A stretch of DNA of 64,000 bases, from positions 1,240,001 to 1,304,000 of the forward strand of contig CANKXO010000001.1 of assembly GCA_947487765.1 (NCBI GenBank), given 5' to 3'. The notes beneath the pieces were generated by a model. It was not told the DNA's origin. It saw nothing but the letters and a program-made list of their open reading frames with translations, and did not search any database. Positions 46,007 to 54,935 of this stretch are shown piece after piece (the stretch's first letter is position 1; every line of letters begins with the position of its first letter). This DNA comes from an uncultured Pseudomonadales bacterium. Lineage in GTDB: Bacteria; Pseudomonadota; Gammaproteobacteria; Pseudomonadales; Cellvibrionaceae. The translations under genes and the position numbers were made by a program.

Positions 46007-47842
46007 CTACCTGGGAACTGAGCTTCCAATAATATTACTTGCTGACTCTTCTTTCCCTGGGCACTGCTTAAAAATGCGCAGTTGACAAGACTCACAAATA
46101 CTTTGATCGAGTTTAGGAACCAGTTTTTCAAGGGCACCATCATTTGTATTATAAAAATTATCTGGACCTAACTTCTCCAAATAGTCCATATCTTCAAATT
46201 CATTTTTGATAATGTTATTGATCGAACAAAAACTCAAACCACCGCCTTTGCGCTCCAGTTTCTGTGATTCTTGATACAACATTTCAGCACCCGCAAGATC
46301 AATAAAGCTAATGCCGCTACAATGTAGTAGATAATGTACAGACTTACTATCACTGGCTCGCATATCAAGAATTTTTTTCTGGATATAGTCTACCGCACCA
46401 AAAAAAACTGAACCGTCGATACGGAATATTTTAAGTTGCGGGCATTCATTTAGATCGAACAATTTGACACTACGCAGGTAGGTACCCGCTTGTGATGGAA
46501 TCGGAGCAATATCAAAGATTTTAGGCTTCGATGTTTTTCTCAAATAAAGAATTAAAGATAAAATCACACCAATATAAATCGCAAACTCTAATTCAACGAA
46601 TAATGTAGAGCAAAAAGTAACTAACAATATTGCACCTTCTTCCTTATGGCTTCTAATAATTTGCCCCATATGGTGAAGATCAATCAAATTCCATGCGATA
46701 AGAAGAATTGCCCCACCCATCGCCGGCAATGGCAAATAAGCGGTTACCTGTGGAATCAATATTAAAATAAGGATTAAAATTAATGCTGCAAAAATCGCTG
46801 CTAAAGGTGTCTGCGCACCAGCATCATAATTTGCACCAGAGCGTGTAAAAGAACCAGAACCTGCGTAACAGGAAAAAAAGCTTCCGACAATATTCGACAA
46901 ACCCTGCCCAACAAACTCTTGATTACCATCTATACGCTGGCCTGAGCGAATAGCAATTGCCCTCGCAATTGACACAGCTTCAACTAAACCTAAAACTGCG
47001 ATCGCAAAAGCACCTGGTAGCAAATTACTGACTTGATCAGAAGAAAGGGCTGGTATAGATAAACCAGGTAAGCTGGACTGCAACTCACCAACAAGTGCGA
47101 TACCTTTCTCCTTTCCATTCATCAGCAGGCAAAATACGCTACCAACTATCATCCCTATCAACATATTAGGAAGTTTACGGTTGTATTTTTTCACGGCCAG
47201 CGTAGCAGTAATCGTTACTAGAGCAATAGCTAATGCGAGCATATTAGTGTTTGGAGCACTTTCTATTAAATGCTCCCAAGTATCGAGAAACGAACCGCCC
47301 TTTGCTATCTCCACACCAATAACATATTTTAACTGACTGGTACCGATTAGAATGGCTGCACCAGCAGTAAATCCAATGACAACAGTGTGAGAGATAAAAT
47401 TAACGAGAACGCCAAGCCTCGCTATACCAAAGCCAAATTGAATTAAACCTGCCAGCAAAGTAATCGTTAAAGCTAATGAAATAAACTCCGGGCTCCCCAC
47501 TTCCGCAATACCACTGGTAACACTCATAACAACAATAGAAATAGCCGCTGTTGGCCCGGAGATCAGATGAATGGAGGAACCAAAAAGGCCTGCAATAATT
47601 GGGGTAACAATCGCTGTATATAAACCATATTCAGGGGGTAAACCTGCGATTAGAGCATAGGCAATACCTTGCGGTAATACGATAACTGCGCCAGTTAGCC
47701 CTGCTAATAAATCTGCATACAGAGTGGAGCCGTTGACAGTCCTAGCCCAAACTAGAAAAGGAAAAAATTGTATAAGAGAAAAATGTCTTCTGTGATTATA
47801 TCTCGATGTATTATTTTCAGAGGCTTGATTGTTAGTTGTCAT
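46007..47842 (-). CDS. SulP-family sulfate transporter with STAS domain
   Basis: 611 residues. About 12 membrane segments cover residues 25-430, with the SulP signature in GLYTAIVTPIIAGLFGSS and SGPTAAISIV near 90. A STAS domain follows at about 445-560 (IFRIDGSVFFGAVDYIQ...CSGISFIDLAGAEML). The last 40 residues add CESCQLRIFKQC, three Cys that could bind a metal or form disulfides; this tail is unusual. It lies between soeABC and the SLC13 gene, so sulfate or bicarbonate/sulfate exchange is the likely role in disposing of the oxidised sulfur. Confidence 0.88.
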   Translation of the reverse strand: MTTNNQASENNTSRYNHRRHFSLIQFFPFLVWARTVNGSTLYADLLAGLTGAVIVLPQGIAYALIAGLPPEYGLYTAIVTPIIAGLFGSSIHLISGPTAAISIVVMSVTSGIAEVGSPEFISLALTITLLAGLIQFGFGIARLGVLVNFISHTVVIGFTAGAAILIGTSQLKYVIGVEIAKGGSFLDTWEHLIESAPNTNMLALAIALVTITATLAVKKYNRKLPNMLIGMIVGSVFCLLMNGKEKGIALVGELQSSLPGLSIPALSSDQVSNLLPGAFAIAVLGLVEAVSIARAIAIRSGQRIDGNQEFVGQGLSNIVGSFFSCYAGSGSFTRSGANYDAGAQTPLAAIFAALILILILILIPQVTAYLPLPAMGGAILLIAWNLIDLHHMGQIIRSHKEEGAILLVTFCSTLFVELEFAIYIGVILSLILYLRKTSKPKIFDIAPIPSQAGTYLRSVKLFDLNECPQLKIFRIDGSVFFGAVDYIQKKILDMRASDSKSVHYLLHCSGISFIDLAGAEMLYQESQKLERKGGGLSFCSINNIIKNEFEDMDYLEKLGPDNFYNTNDGALEKLVPKLDQSICESCQLRIFKQCPGKEESASNIIGSSVPR

Positions 47843-47882
47843 TGATTACCAAAATCGGAAGGTATTAAAAATCAACACAACG

Positions 47883-47920
47883 AATAAAAGGCGAAGTACT
47901 AGTAGTAATCGCCTTTTATT
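47883..47920. terminator. Terminator after soeABC
   Basis: AATAAAAGGCGA at 47883-47894 pairs perfectly with its complement at 47909-47920 around a 14-base loop. On the leftward strand the 3' arm runs CCTTTTATT. It lies 24 bases past the soeC stop and 40 bases before the SulP start. Confidence 0.78.
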
Positions 47921-47943
47921 ATAATTAGTTGTGTTAAATAAGA

Positions 47944-48873
47944 TCAGGTTTGTTGATCACCGTGAAACAAGCGCACTACGTGACGCGCTTCTGCAAAAAA
48001 TAACCAGCGCTCAACTAATAAACCTGCAATAGCTATTATAGCAGCAAATACGATTAAATTGCTGTTAGCGGTCAACAATAGAAGAAATGGGACAATAAAA
48101 GCCATCGCCAACATTAATAAACGTAGCATAACGAGCTTATTGGCTTCTACAGTGTAACCAAACTCATTATTTAAGAAACCATTAGAGGTGTGTCCTTGAT
48201 CCAGCAAACGAACGCTGGCCTGAGTAAAGCCTGTTGCAGTATTGATAGTACTACCTGCTGGTTTACCGATCCAAAACAGATAAATAATTTTTGCAATCGC
48301 ACCCAGAACCACTAAAGCCAATGCCAACTGATATAAAACAGTAGATAAACCACCAGAAACAGACCCTTGAATAGCGGCTAATAACAATGAACCAGACATT
48401 AGACCTAGCGAAATATAATTAACCGGCGTCAGCGATGTATTCCATTGACGAATAGTCTTTAAACTCGCATAAATCATGCTAGTGCAAAATAATGTAACGA
48501 TTGCCAATACAGCAGCAATAATTCCTGCAAGAGTAAAAATGCCACCCGCATCGGCACCATTTGACCAAATGCCGCCAAGGTAGATCAGAGCAAAAGGGAA
48601 AAACGCGATTGCAAATACACCTTCACGAGAAAGCCAAGATGTTTTGAAACGGTTAAATGCTCGCCAGGCATTTTTAGGGTTCGCCAAATGGCCCATAGAG
48701 CAAAGCAAACCAATAGCGATTAAAATAAAAGATAAGATACCTGCAGTCAGCAGTACACCACCATCCTGTAATTGAGACAAGCCTGTTAAATGACCAATCA
48801 CTAACAATATCATCAAGCCATAACCGGCACCTGATAATACGGTAAAAAATAAAACTGAAAAAGCCGGATGCAT
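47944..48873 (-). CDS. soeC: Membrane anchor subunit of a molybdoenzyme (SoeC/DmsC-like)
   Basis: 309 residues, GAGGA before the ATG, eight predicted membrane segments. The DmsC/SoeC type is recognised from HPAFSVLFFTVLSGAGYGL at the N-terminus, a SWLSREGVFA motif near residue 85-95 and the SLETxR-like turn replaced by SLKTIRQWN. It anchors SoeAB and passes electrons to quinone. It follows soeB by 41 bases. Sequence alone would fit DMSO or other reductases; the sulfonate context favours sulfite oxidation. Confidence 0.85.
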   Translation of the reverse strand: MHPAFSVLFFTVLSGAGYGLMILLVIGHLTGLSQLQDGGVLLTAGILSFILIAIGLLCSMGHLANPKNAWRAFNRFKTSWLSREGVFAIAFFPFALIYLGGIWSNGADAGGIFTLAGIIAAVLAIVTLFCTSMIYASLKTIRQWNTSLTPVNYISLGLMSGSLLLAAIQGSVSGGLSTVLYQLALALVVLGAIAKIIYLFWIGKPAGSTINTATGFTQASVRLLDQGHTSNGFLNNEFGYTVEANKLVMLRLLMLAMAFIVPFLLLLTANSNLIVFAAIIAIAGLLVERWLFFAEARHVVRLFHGDQQT

Positions 48874-48914
48874 TGTAAATCCTCGTTCTTGTTCTAACTA
48901 ATGAGTTTGCCGCC

Positions 48915-49604
48915 TTAGCGAGCAATAATTTTGTTAACCCAACCCTTCACTGTATCTTTCAGTGACGCAGGATCAATTTGATCTTGAACCGGCTTATTAC
49001 GCGGTGGAAGATAAGTATTAACAGGATTGTAACCAAGCTCTGGCATCAATTGCTTACCTGCTCGACCACGCACTAATTTACTCACTTCTGAATCAGGATC
49101 ATCAAAGTCACCAAATACACGAGACTTGGTTGGACACGTCAATACACAAGCGGGTTGGCGCTCTGCTTCTGGTAGTTTTTCATCATAAATACGATCCACG
49201 CAAAGCGTACATTTCTTCATGGTACCTTGCTCAGGGTCAAGCTCACGTGCGCCATAAGGGCATGCCCATGAACACAGGTTACACCCCATACATTTGTCTT
49301 GGTCGACAAGCACGATGCCATCTTCCAAACGCTTGTATGATGCACCTGTAGGACAAACCGTTACACAGTCTGCATCTTCACAATGCATACATGACATTGG
49401 CATATGCACGGTTTTACTGTTCGGCGTATCGTCCACTTCATAGGAGCGAATACGATTCAACCACGAACCAACAGGTTCACGACCATAAGGGTCTTTATCG
49501 GCTAATGGTCCAATGGTTCCAGAAGTGTTCCACTGCTTACAGGCAGTCGCACAGCCATGGCAACCGACACAGGTATCGAGATCAATTACTAAACCTAATT
49601 TCAT
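48915..49604 (-). CDS. soeB: Four-cluster ferredoxin subunit (SoeB/DmsB-like)
   Basis: 229 residues from the ATG at 49604, with GGAGAA upstream; the longer GTG start would overlap soeA. Four [4Fe-4S] sites are visible: CVGCHGCATAC near residue 12, CMHCEDADCVTVCP, CMGCNLCSWACPYG, and CTLCVDRI with CVLTCP. There is no signal peptide, so it works in the cytoplasm, as in SoeABC. It carries electrons from the molybdenum subunit to the membrane subunit. It starts 25 bases after soeA. Confidence 0.9.
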   Translation of the reverse strand: MKLGLVIDLDTCVGCHGCATACKQWNTSGTIGPLADKDPYGREPVGSWLNRIRSYEVDDTPNSKTVHMPMSCMHCEDADCVTVCPTGASYKRLEDGIVLVDQDKCMGCNLCSWACPYGARELDPEQGTMKKCTLCVDRIYDEKLPEAERQPACVLTCPTKSRVFGDFDDPDSEVSKLVRGRAGKQLMPELGYNPVNTYLPPRNKPVQDQIDPASLKDTVKGWVNKIIAR

Positions 49605-49629
49605 TGTCTTATGTTTCTCCGTTACGGTG

Positions 49630-52587
49630 CTATTTATTGCCACGTGTCAGAATATCTGACAACGAGCGTAAAAGGTTGACATTTTTATGGCTGCTATAGC
49701 TCAGCATCTTCGGCGATGGCTCTGCATTAGGTTGTGCTTTTAGATCACTATAGCTAGGCCAAGAGCCTGTTTCACCTGGCGCTGCCGGTGTAATTTTCAC
49801 TCTTAGATCGTACCAAGCAGCCTGCCCCGTTACTGGATCGGAGTTAGTCACTCTGTCCATTTTGTCGCCTTTTTGTGGTAGCAATTCAGAAATAAGGTGG
49901 TTCATTAAAAAGCCATCTTTATTCTCTTTAACATCGCCATCCAAACCCCAAGCACCGCCACGTTTAGCAATTGCATTCCATGTCCAAACCGTTTGCTCAT
50001 TTGTGCCTTCCATCAATTTAACCTGGCAACGAATTTTACCGTTATGAGATTCAACCCATACCCAAGAAAGATCTTTAATGCCATCTCTTTCTGCAGCAAC
50101 ACGATTCATAAATAAATAGTTTTGCGACATAATCTGGCGCAACCAAGCATTTTGACTATCCCAACTATGGTACATAAACATGGGGCGCTGATTAACCGCA
50201 TGATAAGGGTATTCATCACGATCAATACGCTGTTCCTCTAATGGCATGTAATAGATTGGAAGAGGATCAAAATATTTTACTAAACGTTCTTTATGGTGCT
50301 CTTCTGTTGGCATTGGACCATCATATAAACCCTGCCCCGCCAAACGGAACTTTTGTAGCTTTTCAGAATACAATTCGATAACGATTTGATTTGTGTTACC
50401 AATCCATGCCGCTTCTTTTGCCAGTTTCAAATAATCCAAATTCGCATGGCGCATATAACGTTGATTCATGTCGAAATGCATTTCAAAGAAGCCTTCATTT
50501 TCTTCGTAAGCTTCCCATTGACGTGGGTTTGGTTCACCGCGCAATGACTTTTCACCGTCTTTACCACGGTAACCCGCCAAGAAACCAATACCAGGCTCTT
50601 TTTCGAAGTTAACGATAAAGTCTTTGTAATCGTCGTACTTGCGCTCACCACCCTCTTTCGTGAATGCTGGAAAGCCTAACCGACCAGCCATCTCAACCAT
50701 CACTTCCTGCCAAGACATAACGTTACGGTCTGGCTTAATTACAGGGATACGCACAGAGTCACAAGCAGCATGAGGCTCAGAAATCGGGCGATCTAACATT
50801 GAAATCGTATCGTAACGTTCCAAGTACGTTGTATCAGGTAGCACAAGATCAGAGTATGCAACCATTTCTGAGTTGAATGCATCCGAACATACGATAAACG
50901 GAATTTTATATTCGCCGCTATCTTCTTTTTCACAGAGCATATCAATGGTCTGGTCAGTGTTCATACTGGAGTTCCAGGCCATATTTGCCATGAACAGCAT
51001 CAACGTATCAATTTTGTACGGATCACCTTTTACTGCATTACTGATCACCATATGCATCAAGCCATGACAGGAAATCGGCGCATCCCAGCTATAAGCTTTA
51101 TCGATACGTCTTGGGCTTCCATCTTCATTAATAGCCAAATCTTCAGGGCATGTTGGGAAACCTAATGGTGGAGATTTAAGCGGCGTATTTGGCGCCATCT
51201 CTTTTGCCGGTTTAATACCTGGTGGCACGTGTTTAGGGAATGGCGGTTTAGCCAAATGGCCTCCCGGGCAGTCAATAGTTCCTAACAGCGTTTGCAACAT
51301 ATGAATAGCACGACATGTTTGGAAACCATTGGAGTGCGCTGAAATACCACGCATAGCATGCATCGATACAGGACGACCAATAAACTTATCTTGCTTACGA
51401 CCTGCCCAATCTGTCCATTCAACATCAATGGTAATGGTTTCTTTAAAAGCTACATGGGCCATTTCCAACGCCATTCGCTCGATATCTTCAGCGGGAACAC
51501 CACATTCTTTTGCGGCAACTTCTGGTGAATATTGCTCATCCATGTATTTTTCAACCAAAATGGACATGGCTGTTTTTAGTGGTGTGCCATCAGGTGCAGT
51601 GTATTCACCAAATAGTGCTGGAGTAATATCAGGAAGGTTAGAATCTACAAACGCTTCTTTCACTTGATCCCAAACCTGAGGGACTTCGCTATCACCGCGA
51701 TAAAATAGGCCATCACCTACTTTACCTGGTGTCATAACAACCAATTGTGCAGAATTGGTATAACGAATTAAAAATTCTTCATCAACTAATTGATGCTTTA
51801 ATAAAACATGGGCCATTGAAAGCGCAAGTATGCCATCAGTCCCAGGACGAATAGCGACCCACTCATCAGCAATAGCCTGATAGCCTGTTCTGACAGGGTT
51901 AACAGAAACAAACTTGGCACCACGTTCTTTTAGTCGTTTAAGGCCTAATTTAATAGGGTTTGAGCTGTGGTCTTCTGCCACGCCCCACATCATAAAGTAT
52001 TTGGTATTTTCCCAATCAGGATCACCAAATTCCCAGAAAGCATGCCCCATGGTGTAAAGGCCACCGGCTGCCATGTTAACTGAACAGAAACCACCATGAG
52101 CAGCCCAGTTAATGGTACCGAACTGACTAGCCCACATACCGGTTAAGGCCTGCATTTGGTCACGGCCGGTAAAATAAGCTAATTGTTTTGGATCCGTTTC
52201 TCGAATGCGTTTTAGGCGTTTTTCAAGCATATCTAATGCTTGATCCCAAGAAATTTCTTCAAATTCACCCGCACCACGCTCTGTACCAGGCTTACGCAAT
52301 AGTGGTGAACTCAATTTCGCAGGAGAGTACTGCTTCATAATGCCAGAATTACCCTTGGCACAAAGTACACCTTTGTTAATAGGGTGATTTGGATTACCTT
52401 GAATAAAACGAACTTTATTATCCTCTACAGTAACTTTGATACCACAGCGGCAAGCACACATATAACAAGTCGTGTACTTAATATCTTGCTTGGCATGCTC
52501 TTCAAATGCCGGTAGATCCTTAGCAATGACATTTGCCTTAATCTGGGATACTTCATTAAGTGGAGATGTGGGTTTTGTTATGCTCAT
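49630..52587 (-). CDS. soeA: Molybdopterin oxidoreductase, probable cytoplasmic sulfite dehydrogenase catalytic subunit
   Basis: 985 residues. The N-terminal [4Fe-4S] motif is C41-x2-C44-x3-C48-x27-C76. The body is a bis-molybdopterin guanine dinucleotide domain (FTGRDQMQALTG; GVAEDHSSNPIKLG), with a C-terminal nucleotide-binding beta barrel from about 860. There is no twin-arginine signal, unlike DmsA or periplasmic formate dehydrogenases. With soeB and soeC it forms a cytoplasmic-facing sulfite:quinone oxidoreductase of the type known from Allochromatium and sulfonate-degrading roseobacters. It would remove the sulfite made by Xsc. Formate dehydrogenase is the main alternative, noting that PurU makes formate. 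Confidence 0.85.
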   Translation of the reverse strand: MSITKPTSPLNEVSQIKANVIAKDLPAFEEHAKQDIKYTTCYMCACRCGIKVTVEDNKVRFIQGNPNHPINKGVLCAKGNSGIMKQYSPAKLSSPLLRKPGTERGAGEFEEISWDQALDMLEKRLKRIRETDPKQLAYFTGRDQMQALTGMWASQFGTINWAAHGGFCSVNMAAGGLYTMGHAFWEFGDPDWENTKYFMMWGVAEDHSSNPIKLGLKRLKERGAKFVSVNPVRTGYQAIADEWVAIRPGTDGILALSMAHVLLKHQLVDEEFLIRYTNSAQLVVMTPGKVGDGLFYRGDSEVPQVWDQVKEAFVDSNLPDITPALFGEYTAPDGTPLKTAMSILVEKYMDEQYSPEVAAKECGVPAEDIERMALEMAHVAFKETITIDVEWTDWAGRKQDKFIGRPVSMHAMRGISAHSNGFQTCRAIHMLQTLLGTIDCPGGHLAKPPFPKHVPPGIKPAKEMAPNTPLKSPPLGFPTCPEDLAINEDGSPRRIDKAYSWDAPISCHGLMHMVISNAVKGDPYKIDTLMLFMANMAWNSSMNTDQTIDMLCEKEDSGEYKIPFIVCSDAFNSEMVAYSDLVLPDTTYLERYDTISMLDRPISEPHAACDSVRIPVIKPDRNVMSWQEVMVEMAGRLGFPAFTKEGGERKYDDYKDFIVNFEKEPGIGFLAGYRGKDGEKSLRGEPNPRQWEAYEENEGFFEMHFDMNQRYMRHANLDYLKLAKEAAWIGNTNQIVIELYSEKLQKFRLAGQGLYDGPMPTEEHHKERLVKYFDPLPIYYMPLEEQRIDRDEYPYHAVNQRPMFMYHSWDSQNAWLRQIMSQNYLFMNRVAAERDGIKDLSWVWVESHNGKIRCQVKLMEGTNEQTVWTWNAIAKRGGAWGLDGDVKENKDGFLMNHLISELLPQKGDKMDRVTNSDPVTGQAAWYDLRVKITPAAPGETGSWPSYSDLKAQPNAEPSPKMLSYSSHKNVNLLRSLSDILTRGNK

Positions 52588-53331
52588 ATTTCTTTTACAC
52601 CTAAAAATAAAAGATCCTGCCGAATCAGCATATGATTGACATCTATATTATTGCTGGCTTAACCAGCTTTATTTCTTATTGCTACGGTTATTAGAGGAAT
52701 TCATGCAAAGCGCAAACACCTTGCTTACCTCCAAGAGAAGTTAAGCAGATATAACCTGTTTTATTTTAATTATGCTATTTTTGACTTGAAAAATTAACAA
52801 AAACAACAATTATGATACTAATTGGCTCATAAATGCTTCGAGCGGGCCGGATTGTAACAATTCTTGAGTTAACTTGTCGACCCTTCCAATTTATCGACCA
52901 ATACAATTAACCCTAATGCAATTGTATTTAACACTTAACCCGATACTTCTTTACAACAGACTCAATTGGTATTTTCACTACTATTTAAACGAAGAAATAT
53001 CACTATTGCTCTCATACACTAAAACCACGGCAACTTATTATCCGCCCATCATACTATATAACTTTTAGAACTTAAATTATAACCATTGGTTATAAAGCGA
53101 TCTTCTATGGGTCTTGGTTTTCTTAGAATAATCAAAAGCTAAAGAATATCTCTCTCATTACTCTTGAATTAAGATCGTCGTTATTAAGTATTCAAGACTT
53201 TTAATAGTGTTCTTGAAAAACTGCCAACGACTAAAATTCTTTAATTGCTGGGCAAAACTGACTATTCAATAACGTTTAGTGACTAAATTAACTGTTTAAC
53301 AGAACGTCCCTATTCTGATGAAGTAGTAAAC
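52588..53331. other. Long intergenic region between tpa and soeA
   Basis: 744 AT-rich bases between two leftward genes. It must carry the soeA promoter. It holds a near-perfect 19-base palindrome at 53077, listed separately. A 25-codon leftward frame at 52810-52890 lacks a normal start. A 64-codon rightward frame at 52874 lacks a ribosome site. I see no tpa terminator. Confidence 0.6.
53077..53095. promoter_or_regulatory. Palindrome TTATAACCATTGGTTATAA
   Basis: Nine-base perfect arms around a single central base, about 490 bases upstream of soeA. It contains TATAACCA in both orientations, the core of the element shared by the xsc and tauA regions. It looks like an operator for a dimeric regulator; this is inference. 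Confidence 0.45.
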
Positions 53332-54714
53332 TTATTTGGTGAGATTGGCCATAGCAACATCAATTGCATCTACGATCTGATCAATATCTGCTTTTGTGGC
53401 AATAAGCGCAGGGCTTAATGCAATTGTGTTGTTGTATTTTTCAAAACTTCTGTTGGTTCGACCAATAATAACGCCTTGCTTCATACAGTCAGCAGCAATA
53501 GCCATCGATACGCTTTCATCGACAGGCTCTTTGGTTTCACGGTCTTTAACCAGTTCAAAGCCGGCAAATAAACCTTTGCCGCGAACATCACCAATCATTT
53601 CATACTTGTCTTTTAAGCCATTTAAGCGATCCATCAAGTGATCACCAACAACATTTACATTTTCTAGAAGGTTTTCTTCTTCGATAATTTTCATGTTTTC
53701 AATAGCAGCAACAGGCCCCGCAGTACAACCACCGAAAGTAGAAATATCGCGGAAATAACTCATACGATCTGAAGGATCTTCTTTAAATGCATTAAAGACT
53801 TCTTCAGTGGTAACAGTACAAGAAATGGCAGCGTATCCAGAGGCAACTCCTTTCGCCATTGTTACCATATCTGGCTTGATACCGTAATGCTGATAGCCAA
53901 ACCATTTACCAGTGCGGCCAAGACCACAAACTACTTCATCGATATGCAAAAGAATTTCGTATTTTTTACAAATCTCTTGGATAGTTTCCCAGTAACCTTC
54001 TGGAGGAGTAATGACACCACCACCTGCAGTGATAGGCTCAAGAACAACAGCGCCAACAGTATCTGGCCCTTCTTCTAAAATAACACGCTCCATCTCTTTC
54101 GCAGCACGAACACCATAGTCGGTAACATCACCGAACTGAGAACGGTATTCACAGCAATGAGGGAATTCAACAAAACCTGGGGTAAATGGTCCGTATTGTG
54201 CCTTACGTTCAAACTGACCAGTAGAGCTTAATGCAGTGATGGTTGTTCCATGATAATCACGCTCACGGTAAAGAATCTTATGTTTTTTACCGTTGTATTT
54301 ATTGTGAGAAATCTGACGAACGATTTTGTACGCTTTTTCATTCGCTTCAGAACCAGAGTTTGAGTAGTACACACGGCTCATACCTGGCATTTTATCGATA
54401 AGCATTTCAGCATAGATAGCCGCAGGAACATTACCTGCTGTTTGCGCAAAGTAGTTCATTTTTACTAACTGATCATAGACAGCTTTAGCAATACGCTCAC
54501 GGCCATAGCCAACATTCACAGTCCATACCGCACCAGATACCGCATCAAGATGCTCTTTTCCATTCGCATCATAAACACGCATACCTTCACCTCTTACGAT
54601 AACCATCGGGTCATTCGTCTCAAGGCCTTTATGCTGTGAAAGGTGGTGCCAAACGTTTTTACGGTCAGCTTCAACAACTTTTGAAATATCAATGGTATCT
54701 GGATTGTGGCTCAT
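53332..54714 (-). CDS. tpa: Taurine-pyruvate aminotransferase
   Basis: 460 residues from the ATG at 54714, with GAGAGAC upstream; the longer frame adds 15 unlikely residues. It is a class III, fold-type I PLP enzyme. NSGSEANEKAYK binds phosphate, IDEVVCGLGRTGKWFG holds the cofactor Asp, and the lysine is in MAKGVASGY. The N-terminal pattern DRKNVWHHLSQHKG and AVSGAVWTVNVGYGRERIA are characteristic of Tpa. It converts taurine and pyruvate to sulfoacetaldehyde and alanine. It supplies Xsc, although xsc is 32 kb away in this island. Other omega-aminotransferases are a possible alternative. Confidence 0.91.
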   Translation of the reverse strand: MSHNPDTIDISKVVEADRKNVWHHLSQHKGLETNDPMVIVRGEGMRVYDANGKEHLDAVSGAVWTVNVGYGRERIAKAVYDQLVKMNYFAQTAGNVPAAIYAEMLIDKMPGMSRVYYSNSGSEANEKAYKIVRQISHNKYNGKKHKILYRERDYHGTTITALSSTGQFERKAQYGPFTPGFVEFPHCCEYRSQFGDVTDYGVRAAKEMERVILEEGPDTVGAVVLEPITAGGGVITPPEGYWETIQEICKKYEILLHIDEVVCGLGRTGKWFGYQHYGIKPDMVTMAKGVASGYAAISCTVTTEEVFNAFKEDPSDRMSYFRDISTFGGCTAGPVAAIENMKIIEEENLLENVNVVGDHLMDRLNGLKDKYEMIGDVRGKGLFAGFELVKDRETKEPVDESVSMAIAADCMKQGVIIGRTNRSFEKYNNTIALSPALIATKADIDQIVDAIDVAMANLTK

Positions 54715-54824
54715 AATCTGTCTCTCACTTATTCTTAAACCCTTTGGTAGAGCTACCAAAATCTATAGAGTGAGATTAATAGAATCAACCTGTACCACAT
54801 AGGACCAATTATTAAAATTTTATG

Positions 54825-54855
54825 CCTCCAGCCCCGCTTTTTCAGGTGCTGGAGG
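54825..54855 (-). terminator. Weak terminator-like hairpin after the ATP-grasp gene
   Basis: CCTCCAGC and GCTGGAGG arms of 8 bases at 54825-54832 and 54848-54855, with a 15-base loop. Leftward, an AT-rich stretch (CATAAAATTTT) follows. It lies 80 bases past the ATP-grasp stop and upstream of tpa. Confidence 0.5.
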
Positions 54856-54935
54856 TATTTATATGGAAGGATTTATTTGAAAACAGAGGCTAGAAAGAGA
54901 AAAAACCGTTTTAAGCTGGAAAGAACCTCCAGAAA

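Noticed and set aside
47944-52587. soeABC-like genes as formate dehydrogenase for formate from PurU
   Set aside because: The catalytic subunit lacks a Tat signal and the membrane subunit is DmsC/SoeC-like rather than cytochrome b. Sulfite oxidation fits the neighbours better. It is kept as an alternative, not excluded.
52810-52890. Leftward 25-codon frame with a protein-like sequence (LTQELLQSGPLEAF)
   Set aside because: It looks amphipathic and coding-like, but there is no start codon at suitable distance from the GGAAGGG run. It may be a remnant of a lost gene; too weak to list.
52874-53068. 64-codon rightward frame in the tpa-soeA gap
   Set aside because: No ribosome site, odd composition with many Leu, Tyr and Thr, and no recognisable fold. 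The AT-rich gap easily yields such frames.
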